DNA from: Streptomyces malaysiensis subsp. samsunensis
GTDB lineage: Bacteria; Actinomycetota; Actinomycetes; Streptomycetales; Streptomycetaceae
Length of the DNA: 64,000 nucleotides
Direction of reading: 5' to 3'
Assembly (NCBI RefSeq): GCF_024519315.1
Contig: NZ_JANIIC010000031.1
Span: 49,910 to 113,909, forward strand
Each line of letters opens with the position of its first letter. Within the stretch, counting starts at the first letter, position 1. The position numbers were made by a program, and so were the translations under genes. This document shows, piece by piece, positions 24,788 through 32,692 of the stretch. The notes under the pieces are model-generated. The model searched no databases, was not told the origin of the DNA, and saw only the letters and a program-made list of their open reading frames with translations.

Positions 24788-25165
24788 CCAGCCCCTCCGG
24801 CGCTTGAGAAGCGGGGCCCAGCGGGGCCGGGCCGAGTCCGGACTACCCCCTACCGGCGCGCCGGGGGCGGAGCACCCGCACAGGGCCCGCGCGGGGTCCG
24901 GACTACCCAGCCCCTCCGGCGCTTGAGGAGCGGGGGCCCGAGGGCAGAGCCCCCGCAACGGACCCGAGCGGAGTCCGGACCACCAGCCCCCTACCAGCGA
25001 TTGAGGAGCCCGAGGCCCGGCAGCGGAACCCCCGCACAGGGGCAGGGCCGAGTCCGGACCATCCAGCCCTACCGGCCAAGACACCGACATCCCAGCCCCT
25101 CCGGCGCTTGAGGAGCGGAGGCCCGAGGGCAGAGCCCCCGGCGGGGCCGGGCGGGGCCCGGTTTC
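24788..25165. repeat. Four copies of an interspersed Streptomyces repeat
   Basis: The unit CCAGCCCCTCCGGCGCTTGAG followed by (G/A)AGCGGGG recurs at about 24788, 24907, 24983 (degenerate) and 25092. Each is preceded or followed by GAGTCCGGAC and GCCCGAGGGCAGAGCCCCCG, giving a composite unit of roughly 100 bases. It fills most of the 506-base gap (24692-25197) after filP. Such units are dispersed in many Streptomyces genomes; they are short and encode nothing. Confidence 0.75.
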
Positions 25166-25197
25166 GGGGAGGGGCGGGGTGGGGGAGGCAACCCCCC

Positions 25198-25829
25198 ATG
25201 ACCAACCGCACCCTCACATCCCTCGGCTTCGCCCCCCCCGGCCACCCGGCCACCCGGCCGCCGTCCCCATGGTCCCGGTCGAGGTGCACGGCATCGCGGT
25301 CGGCTGCTCAGCCCACATCGGCCGCTACGGCTACGTGGCCTCGGCCCCGTACACGGCACCGGGAGCCCGCACCCCGCTGGTCATCAGCTGGCTGGACGAC
25401 GAACAGCTGGCGGCCGTGGACGCCACCGAATACCCCAACTACCGCCGCGTCCTGCTCTCCGGCGAGCAATACCCCATGCTCATGCCGTCCGGCGAGCGGC
25501 TGCCCGCCGCGTATCTCTACGTCGGCGAGCGCGGAGTGCTGATGTCCCCGGACGGCACCGAACGCCCCCTCCCCGGCGGCGGCGACCAGAGCGCCCTGCT
25601 CACCCGCCTCCTCGCCGGTTCGCCCCGGCTGCGGGAACTCCTCGGCCCCGACCCCCGCTCCTGGGTCACCCGCGCGGGCACCGACCCCGCCGTCCGTCGC
25701 GAGGGCACCCGGATCTTCCAGGAGGAGGGCTGGACACTGCCGCAGCCCGACCTCCTCCACCGCCCCCACCACGGGCCCGGCGGCGCCGTAGGGCCCCAGG
25801 GGCACGATGCGCTCTCAACTCCCGAATAG
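25198..25829 (+). pseudogene. Conserved-looking gene apparently broken near its 5' end
   Basis: The best start is ATG at 25198, with GGGGAGG 9 bases upstream, reading MTNRTLTSLGFAPPGHPAT, and its first 20 codons have normal codon bias. The remaining ~180 coding-biased codons (EVHGIAVGCSAHIGRYGYV ... EEGWTLPQPDLLHRP, to 25829) lie in another frame. The simplest explanation is a deletion or frameshift near 25250-25265 that removed an N-terminal part. I do not recognise the function. If expression restarts at ATG 25269, a shortened protein of ~186 residues would be made. Confidence 0.55.
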
Positions 25830-25911
25830 CGGGAACCGTCAACCCGCCGGTTATCCTCCTAACCCTCACCGGGGGCGAGCGCGCCCGACCCATGCTCATG
25901 AGGGGCGGACA

Positions 25912-27198
25912 ATGATCGAGGCAGTCGGTCTGACGAAGCGCTACGGCGCCAAGACGGCCGTGTACAACCTGTCCTTCCAGGTGAGGCCGGGTGCCGTCAC
26001 CGGCTTCCTCGGGCCCAACGGGTCGGGCAAGTCCACCACGATGCGAATGATCCTGGGCCTCGACGAGCCCACCGCCGGCCATGTCACGGTCGGCGGCTAC
26101 CCGTTCGGCAAACTGCCCAACGCCCCCCGCCAGGTGGGCGCGCTGCTCGACGCCAAGGCGGTGCACGGCGGCCGCAGCGCACGTCAGCATCTGCTCTGCC
26201 TGGCCCAGCTGTCGGGGATCCCGGCCCGCCGGGTCGACGAAGTACTGGGCGTGGTGGGGCTCCAGAACGCGGCGCGCAAGCGCTCCAAGGGGTTCTCGCT
26301 CGGTATGGGGCAGCGACTGGGCATCGCGGCCGCCCTCCTCGGCGATCCGCAGGTGCTGCTCTTCGACGAGCCGGTCAACGGCCTGGACCCCGAAGGCATC
26401 CTCTGGGTCCGCAACTTCATGAAGCAGCTGGCCTCCGAGGGCCGCACCGTCTTCGTCTCCAGCCATCTGATGAGCGAGATGGCGCTCACCGCCGACCATC
26501 TGATCGTGATCGGGCGCGGTCAGCTGCTCGCCGATATGAACGTCAAGGACTTCATCTCCTACAACTCGGCGGACTTCGCACGCGTCCGCACCCCCGAGGG
26601 CGACCCGGGGCAGCGCGAGAAGCTGACCGCCGCGCTGAGCGAGGCGGGCGGCCAGGTGCTGCCGGAGCAGGACGGCGCGCTGCGGGTGACCGGGCTGCCG
26701 CTGCCGCGCATCAGCGATCTGGCGCATAAGGCGGACGTCCGGCTGTGGGAGCTCTCCCCGCACCAGGCGTCGCTGGAAGAGGCGTACATGCGGATGACGC
26801 AGGGCGCGGTGGACTACCGCTCGACCATCGACGAGCGCGCCGCCCTGCAACAGCCGCAGCAGCCGGTCCCGGGCGCGGTGCCGCAGGGCGCGCCGTACGG
26901 CTATGCGCCGGGCGCTCAGGGGCAGCCGGTGGGCTTCCCACCGGGGACCGTGCTGCCGGGGTACGCCGAGCCGCCGGCCCCGCCGCGCCAGCCGCACGCC
27001 CCGGGTGGCGCGATGCCCTCCGCACCTGCCGCACCCGCCCCACCTGCCGCGCCCGCCACCTCCGCCCCGGCCGCAGCCGCCGCCGCGATGCCGCCCACCG
27101 CGCCCCCGGCGGCTCCCGCCGCTCCCCCGGCCCAGCCGCCCGCGGCGCCGCCCGCCCCCGCCGATCTGACCAAGAGCGACACCGAGGACGCCCGATGA
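25912..27198 (+). CDS. ABC transporter ATP-binding subunit with long Pro/Ala tail
   Basis: A 428-residue ATPase. The Walker A is GPNGSGKST (residues 34-42), the signature is FSLGMGQRLGIA, and Walker B is VLLFDEPVNGLD. About 300 residues form the normal exporter ATPase; the last ~110 residues (after YRSTIDERAAL) are Pro/Ala/Gln-rich low complexity. ATG at 25912 follows AGGGGCGG. Its stop overlaps the start of the permease gene (ATGA). It is an export-type system of unknown substrate. The tail has a counterpart in the permease's N-terminus. Confidence 0.9.
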   Translation: MIEAVGLTKRYGAKTAVYNLSFQVRPGAVTGFLGPNGSGKSTTMRMILGLDEPTAGHVTVGGYPFGKLPNAPRQVGALLDAKAVHGGRSARQHLLCLAQLSGIPARRVDEVLGVVGLQNAARKRSKGFSLGMGQRLGIAAALLGDPQVLLFDEPVNGLDPEGILWVRNFMKQLASEGRTVFVSSHLMSEMALTADHLIVIGRGQLLADMNVKDFISYNSADFARVRTPEGDPGQREKLTAALSEAGGQVLPEQDGALRVTGLPLPRISDLAHKADVRLWELSPHQASLEEAYMRMTQGAVDYRSTIDERAALQQPQQPVPGAVPQGAPYGYAPGAQGQPVGFPPGTVLPGYAEPPAPPRQPHAPGGAMPSAPAAPAPPAAPATSAPAAAAAAMPPTAPPAAPAAPPAQPPAAPPAPADLTKSDTEDAR

Positions 27199-28235
27199 CG
27201 ACCCCGTACCAGCAGCAGTCCCAGGCGCCCATTCCCCCGCAGAGTCCCCCGCAGAGTCCGCCGCAGAGCCCTCCGCAGGGTCCGCCTCAGGCGGCCCCGC
27301 CGATGCCGCCGCAGGCCCCGCACCAGACGAACCCGTACCAGGCGGCACCGCACCACCACGCCCCGCACCACCACACGCAGCCACCGCAGCCGCCGCATCA
27401 GCAGATGCCGTCCGGGCCCCCGTCGCAGCCGTACGCCGGTGTCGGCCCGTACACCTCGCCGATACCGGTCCGGCGCACCAGCCTCGGCAACGCCCTCGCC
27501 TCCGAGTGGACGAAGATCAAGTCGGTGCGCTCCACGATCTGGACGCTGGGCGTGATGGTCGCGCTGGTGATCGGGATCGGACTCCTGGTGGCGGCGACCA
27601 CCGCCGACTCCGACTACGACACGGTCCCCACCACCCTCCCCGGCTTCTTCGGCACCCTGCTCGGCCAGCTGTGCGTCGTCACCCTCGGGGTGCTCGTGAT
27701 CACCTCCGAGTACAGCACCGGGATGATCCGGACCACCCTCACCGCCTGCCCGCAGCGCTCCCGGGTGCTCACCGCCAAGGCGCTGGTCTTCTTCGCCCTC
27801 TCGTTCACCAGCACGACCGTCGCGCTCGTGCTGGTGGCCTACGCCAGCATGGGGATGCACAGCGGGCCGGCGGTCGCGGAGCCGACCGGCGACCAGATCC
27901 TGGGCGCGACGGTCGGCGCGGGGCTGTATGTGTCGCTGCTGGGGCTGCTCTCGCTGGCCGTGGGAGCCATCCTGCGGCACTCCGCGGGCGCGATCACCAC
28001 GATGCTCGGTGTGATGCTGCTGCCGTCCATCCTCCCCGCGTTCCTGATGATGTCGGACAGCCTCCGCGATCTGGGATCGAAGATGCTGGAGTACTCCTCG
28101 CCCCAGTCGCTGGCCTCCCTCTTCCAGATCGACGACGGTCTGAACAACGGCTGGCCCCAGCTGTCGGTGCTGGCCGGGATCACGGCGGCGGCGATGGTCG
28201 CCGCGTACGCGCTGCTGGAGAAGCGCGATGTGTAG
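27195..28235 (+). CDS. ABC-2-type permease with Pro/Gln/His-rich N-terminal tail
   Basis: A 346-residue permease. Residues 1-~92 are low-complexity Pro/Gln/His (many PPQ and a HHHAPHHH stretch), predicted cytoplasmic. Then SEWTKIKSVRSTIWTLG introduces six hydrophobic segments. The characteristic TSEYSTGMIRTTLTA sequence of two-component ABC-2 exporters is present. ATG at 27195 overlaps the ATPase stop by four bases. Partner and substrate are otherwise unknown. Confidence 0.88.
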   Translation: MTTPYQQQSQAPIPPQSPPQSPPQSPPQGPPQAAPPMPPQAPHQTNPYQAAPHHHAPHHHTQPPQPPHQQMPSGPPSQPYAGVGPYTSPIPVRRTSLGNALASEWTKIKSVRSTIWTLGVMVALVIGIGLLVAATTADSDYDTVPTTLPGFFGTLLGQLCVVTLGVLVITSEYSTGMIRTTLTACPQRSRVLTAKALVFFALSFTSTTVALVLVAYASMGMHSGPAVAEPTGDQILGATVGAGLYVSLLGLLSLAVGAILRHSAGAITTMLGVMLLPSILPAFLMMSDSLRDLGSKMLEYSSPQSLASLFQIDDGLNNGWPQLSVLAGITAAAMVAAYALLEKRDV

Positions 28236-28316
28236 GACGATGCACAGAGCGATGTGCAGAGGGATGCGCAGGGCCTACGAGGGTGGCCCGAGCGGGATGT
28301 GCGGCGCCTGAGACGG

Positions 28317-28634
28317 TCAGTACCGCGGCGCGTTCCGGGACCGCTGGAGCTTGGCGCTCCGGCGGTCCCGTGCGTTCCAGCACGCCTTGTGCCAGTGGCG
28401 CCGGTCGTCCGCGCCCATGTGCTGCTGCCAGGCGACCACATGCGCGACCCCCGGCGGAATCTCCTGGTCGCAGCCCGGGCAGCGGTAGTGCTTGGCGGCC
28501 GCTCCGCCGCCGACCTGCCGGACCACCCACTCCTCGCCCTGCCAGGTCTCCATGCGGTCCAGACTGTTACGGTTCATGCCCTCGTGGCCGACGGGCTTGT
28601 CGCCGCCTCGCGGGCGGTTTCGGCGTGGAGACAC
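28317..28634 (-). CDS. Small Cys/His protein, possible zinc-binding
   Basis: A 105-residue protein with a likely zinc site: CPGC at residues 52-55, then His65, His80/His82 and Cys85 (RRHWHKACW). The N- and C-termini are basic (RRNRPRGG; RRSAKLQRSR). The family is conserved in streptomycetes, sometimes labelled 'ATP/GTP-binding', but I see no P-loop. GTG at 28634 follows GAGGTG by 4 bases. It is convergent with the ABC permease. It might bind nucleic acid given the basic ends; that is inference. Confidence 0.7.
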   Translation of the reverse strand: MSPRRNRPRGGDKPVGHEGMNRNSLDRMETWQGEEWVVRQVGGGAAAKHYRCPGCDQEIPPGVAHVVAWQQHMGADDRRHWHKACWNARDRRSAKLQRSRNAPRY

Positions 28635-28859
28635 GGGGCACCTCGACAGAGCTGGGAGCTAACGGGCTGTGACCAGCGTACGCGCTACGGTCACCGTCCT
28701 GGTAAGCCGTCGTCCACACCCACACTCCGATCATCATGAAAACTTCTTGCCAAGCCGTGCCCTTGGCACGTGTCAGGCGTTATTGCCTGTGAAGCCTGCG
28801 AAGGGGGATGAGGCGGTGCCCGCGCCGGCATGTCAGCCGCGACAAGGAGGCAGATCACG

Positions 28860-29915
28860 ATGGATGTGGGGGCTTTCATCCTGGCCGCTCAATTCCCAGG
28901 CCAGGGACAGGAGGAGGCGCTGCACCGGGCGGTGCGGTCGGCCGAGCTCTCCGAGGAGACCGGGCTGGACGCGGTCTGGGTCGCCGAGCACCACTTCGTT
29001 CCGTACGGGGTCTGCCCGTCCGCGGTCACCCTCGCCGCGCTGCTGCTGGGACGTACCCGCCGGATCGGCGTCGGTACGGCGGTGAGCGTACTCCCGACCG
29101 CGCATCCCGTCGCTCTGGGTGAGCAGGCGGCACTGCTCCACCTCCTCTCCGGCGGCCGGTTCACCCTGGGGGTCGGCCGCGGCGGCCCCTGGGTGGATCT
29201 CGAGGTCTTCGGCTCTGGACTGGGCGCGTACGAGCGGGGCTTCCCCGAATCGCTCGATCTGCTGCTGCGCTGGCTGCGCGAACCACGGGTGGGAGCGGAC
29301 GGCGAGCGGTTCGCGTTCCGCGAGGTGACGGTGGTGCCGCGCTCCGACGACGTCCCCGCCGGGCAGGCGGTGGGCGCCCCGCGGGTGATCGCCCCGCAGG
29401 TGATAGTCGCCTGCACCTCGCCCAGCAGTGTGCGGCTGGCCGCCGAGCGCGGTCTTCCCATGCTGCTCGGTATGCACTGCGGGGACGAGGAGAAGGCCGA
29501 GGTGGTCGGCCTGTGGCGGAAGTCCGCGCTGGCGGCGGGCCGTTCACCGGAGGAGGTCGAGACGGTGGCGGCGCGCCATGTCTCGGCCGGGGTGGCGCAG
29601 ATCGCCGACGACCGGCCCGCGGCGGCCGAGGTCCTGACCAAGGCGATGCCCGGCTGGCTGCGGCAGGGGCTCGAGGCGCATGTGACGGTCGACGGCCGGG
29701 AGCGCCGGATGCGCGACCCGGTGGCCTATGCGGAGCTGCTGTGCGAGCTGCATCCGGTGGGGTCGCCACGGCTGTGCGCGGACCGGCTGGCGGCGACCGC
29801 GGAGCGCACCGGGATCCGCCGGTTCGCCCTGCTGGTCGAGGGTTCGGGCGATCTGGCGGCCACCGAGGAGAACGTACGACGGCTCGGTGGTGAGGTGCTG
29901 CCGCTCCTGCGCTGA
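28860..29915 (+). CDS. Luciferase-like (LLM class) flavin-dependent oxidoreductase
   Basis: A 351-residue TIM-barrel protein of the bacterial-luciferase superfamily: AELSEETGLDAVWVAEHHF, IGVGTAVSVLPTAHPV, GGRFTLGVGRGGP and later substrate-binding residues. It would use reduced flavin (FMNH2 or F420) to oxidise an unknown substrate. ATG at 28860 has AAGGAGG 9 bases upstream, deciding the start. The gene is monocistronic, followed by the oppositely oriented SCO5389-family gene. Confidence 0.85.
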   Translation: MDVGAFILAAQFPGQGQEEALHRAVRSAELSEETGLDAVWVAEHHFVPYGVCPSAVTLAALLLGRTRRIGVGTAVSVLPTAHPVALGEQAALLHLLSGGRFTLGVGRGGPWVDLEVFGSGLGAYERGFPESLDLLLRWLREPRVGADGERFAFREVTVVPRSDDVPAGQAVGAPRVIAPQVIVACTSPSSVRLAAERGLPMLLGMHCGDEEKAEVVGLWRKSALAAGRSPEEVETVAARHVSAGVAQIADDRPAAAEVLTKAMPGWLRQGLEAHVTVDGRERRMRDPVAYAELLCELHPVGSPRLCADRLAATAERTGIRRFALLVEGSGDLAATEENVRRLGGEVLPLLR

Positions 29916-29952
29916 TACACCTCCCCCTGGTGGAGCGGCAGCGGAAGTCGCG

Positions 29953-30345
29953 TCAGCAGTCGCGGAGTTCGGGTGACTGGTTGAGCAGCTGCCCCCGGAC
30001 CGAGGTGAAGCGGGCGAGGCGTTCGTCAGCCGATGCGTCCATCGGGAAGACCGCCACCCGGTGGCAGTTCTGGAAGGCCAGCCGCACCCCGAAGTGGCGC
30101 TGGAGCGCGCCGCGTATCGCGTCACTGGCGAGTGCGCGGAGCAGTTGACCGCGTGCCTGCTCATTGGGTGGCGGCGTCTGGTTGTCGGCGAACTCCCCGC
30201 CGTCCACCTTCAGCTGGGCCACCAGCGAGCTGATCATCTCCCATGCGTAGGGTAGGGAGTTCCGGACGCAGTCGACGAAGGCCGCTTCGTCGACCTCGCC
30301 TCGCTCGGCCTGTTCGAGCAGGGCCGGTGAGACGTCGAGCGACAT
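29953..30345 (-). CDS. SCO5389-family protein
   Basis: A 130-residue protein of a small actinobacterial family of unknown function: SPALLEQAERGEVDEAAFVDCVRNSLPYAWEMIS at the start, then a Pro-Asn-rich turn (NQTPPPNEQARG) and HRVAVFPMDAS. It is soluble with no obvious catalytic motif. ATG at 30345 follows GAGAGGAGA. A hairpin GACCCCGC/GCGGGGTC at 30361-30378 lies just upstream in its leader. It is divergent from nucS, and this pairing is conserved as I remember it in S. coelicolor. Confidence 0.85.
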   Translation of the reverse strand: MSLDVSPALLEQAERGEVDEAAFVDCVRNSLPYAWEMISSLVAQLKVDGGEFADNQTPPPNEQARGQLLRALASDAIRGALQRHFGVRLAFQNCHRVAVFPMDASADERLARFTSVRGQLLNQSPELRDC

Positions 30346-30556
30346 GGGTTCTCCTCTCGCGACCCCGCGAGCGGGGTCTCAGGGATGGGAAGGGCGGACG
30401 GCGACGCAGCGTGCCCGTCCGACGACCGCCCGCTTCAACGGTAATTCGGCCACTGCGCCCGCACCAGGAGAACGGGCACACAACCAGCCATCTCCGAAGG
30501 GGTCCATCGCCGGACGAATCGCGTGGAGCGGCGGTGGTCGAGTAGCGTTGCCGACC

Positions 30557-31219
30557 ATGCGTCTCGTCATCGCCCGGTGCTCCGTGGACTACGCCGGCCG
30601 CCTCACCGCCCACCTTCCCTCGGCACCCCGCCTGATCCTCGTCAAGGCCGACGGCAGTGTGTCCATCCACGCGGACGACAGGGCCTACAAACCCCTCAAC
30701 TGGATGTCTCCGCCGTGCACGCTGAAGGAAGGCGACGACGATGTGTGGACGGTCGTGAACAAAGCGGGCGAGAAGCTCATCATCACCATGGAGGAGGTCC
30801 TCCATGACTCCTCGCATGAGCTCGGCGTGGACCCCGGCCTGATCAAGGACGGTGTGGAGGCCCATCTCCAGGAGCTGCTCGCCGATCGTATCGAGACACT
30901 CGGCGATGGCTGGACGCTTATTCGGCGTGAATACCCCACTGCCATTGGCCCCGTGGACATTCTCTGCCGCGACGCGGACGGGACGACGGTCGCCGTGGAG
31001 ATCAAACGCCGTGGTGAGATCGACGGCGTCGAGCAGCTCACCCGCTATCTCGAACTCCTCAACCGGGACCCGCACCTCGCCCCGGTGAAGGGCGTCTTCG
31101 CCGCCCAGGAGATCAAGCCTCAGGCGCGTGTGCTCGCGACGGACCGGGGTATCGGGTGCGCGGTGCTGGACTACGACGCGCTCCGGGGCATCGAGGACGA
31201 CAAGCTCCGCCTGTTCTGA
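30557..31219 (+). CDS. nucS: NucS/EndoMS mismatch-specific endonuclease
   Basis: A 220-residue nuclease, the core of the non-canonical mismatch repair of actinobacteria, which lack MutS/MutL. The N-terminal domain binds DNA; the C-terminal RecB-like nuclease has Asp134 (GPVDILC), Glu148 and Lys150 (VEIKRR), the catalytic D-ExK set. The C-terminus LRLF is the clamp-binding motif. ATG at 30557 gives the standard N-terminus MRLVIARC. It cuts both strands at mismatches such as G:T. It is immediately followed by a repeat-rich gap. Confidence 0.95.
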   Translation: MRLVIARCSVDYAGRLTAHLPSAPRLILVKADGSVSIHADDRAYKPLNWMSPPCTLKEGDDDVWTVVNKAGEKLIITMEEVLHDSSHELGVDPGLIKDGVEAHLQELLADRIETLGDGWTLIRREYPTAIGPVDILCRDADGTTVAVEIKRRGEIDGVEQLTRYLELLNRDPHLAPVKGVFAAQEIKPQARVLATDRGIGCAVLDYDALRGIEDDKLRLF

Positions 31220-31224
31220 CGCGG

Positions 31225-31475
31225 GGCCCTCTCCGACGCGAGGCCCTCTCCGACGCTGGGCCCTCCCGGACGTGGGCCCTTTCCGCCGCGGGGCCCTCTC
31301 CGACGCTGGGCCTTTCCGACGCTGGGCTCTCCCGACGTGGGGACCTCTCCGACGCGGGGCCCTCCGCGACGCTGGGCTCTCCTGACGTGGGGACCTCTCC
31401 GACGCGGGGCCCTCCGCGACGCTGGGCTCTCCCGACGTGGGGACCTCTCCGACGCGGGGCCCTCCGCGACGCTGG
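31225..31475. repeat. 50-bp tandem repeats downstream of nucS
   Basis: Three near-identical 50-base units (31317-31366, 31367-31416, 31417-31466) begin CGACGCTGGGCTCTCC and contain GACGTGGGGACCTCTCC. They are followed by a partial fourth copy and preceded by degenerate relatives from about 31225. The period is not a multiple of three, so no frame can be conserved. The tract starts only a few bases after the nucS stop. Confidence 0.8.
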
Positions 31476-31699
31476 AGGCTGCCCGTACGCCCCTTACGCC
31501 CGTACGGGCTCGCTCCCGGCACCCGAAGCCGGGCCCCTATGGGGCATGCGGCGGACCACGCGGCGGAGCCGCATATCGGCGCTTTCCCCTCCCCGCCCCT
31601 TCCCGATACCAGGGGCTCCGCCCCTGGACCCCGGGACCTCTGGACCTCTGGACCTGGGGCGGAGCCCCACCACGCGGCGGAGCACACATCGATGCTGCG

Positions 31700-32460
31700 G
31701 GAAGGGACGAAGCCCCGACCCCGGCCCGGGGCGGAGCCCCAGGCCGGGGCCCGGCACAGACCAGCCCGGGGCCCGGCGCAAGCCCGCCCAAGGGCTGGGG
31801 CAGAGCCCCGCTCCGGGGTCTGGCGCAGACCCGCCCGGGGCCTGGAGCGGAGCCCCAAGCCGGGGCCCGGCACAGACCCACCCGGGGTGTGGGGCGAAGC
31901 CCCAATCCGCCCGGCACAGACCAGCCCAGGGCGCGGGGCAGAGCCCCAAACCGGAGCCCGGCACAGACCGGCTCAGGGCCTGGGACGAAGCCCCAAACCG
32001 GAGCCCGGCACCCACCAGCCCAGGAACCTGAAGCACAGCCCCAATCCGGGGCCCAGCGCAGACTCGCCCGGGGCCTGAAGCAGAGCCCCAACCCGGGGCC
32101 CGGCACAGACCAGCCCGGGGCGTGGGGCAAAGCCCCGCTCCGGGGCCTGGCGCAGACCCGCCCAGGAACCTGAAGCAGAGCCCCAAGCCGGGGCCCGGCA
32201 CAGACCCACCCGGGGCGCGGGGCGAAGCCCCGCTCCGGGGCCCGGCGCAGACCCGCCCAGGGGCTGGGGCAGAGCCCCAAGCCAGGACCTGGGCCAGAGC
32301 CCCAATCCGGAGCCCAGCACAGACCCACCCAGAGCCTAGAGCGGAGCCCCAACCCAGGGGGCCCGGCGCAGACCCGCCCAGGGGCTGGGGCGCGGCCCCA
32401 ATCCGGGGCCCGGGGCGGGGCCCCGCTTCGGGGGCTGGGGCGGAGCCCCAGTTGTGGGAA
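31700..32460. repeat. Long tract of ~47-bp GC-rich repeats
   Basis: About 15 imperfect units of 44-48 bases, each containing a GCCCCAA(G/A/T)CCGGGGCCCGGC-type core, CACAGACC and GCCCGGGG, often with small GGGGC-GAGCCCC hairpins. Together with the 50-bp tract this makes the 1.47-kb gap 31220-32692 gene-free. Long open frames on both strands are consequences of composition. It could fold strongly, block transcription, or be a recombination-prone array. Confidence 0.8.
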
Positions 32461-32692
32461 GGGGCGGGGAGGGGAACAGCTCGCCGCAGGCGTCAAGATC
32501 CGGCGGACAGCCCCTGGGCTGACCACATCCCGCCACGGGGGCGGGGCGCCCTCTGGCGCGATCCGGCGCCCACGCCCGGCGCTGCCCACACCCGGCGCCG
32601 CCGACGCCCCGTGCCCGCCACGCCCCGTGCCCGCGACGCCCCGTACCCACCGCGCCCCGTGCCCCGGCGCCCCGCGCTCCCAAGCCGCGCGA

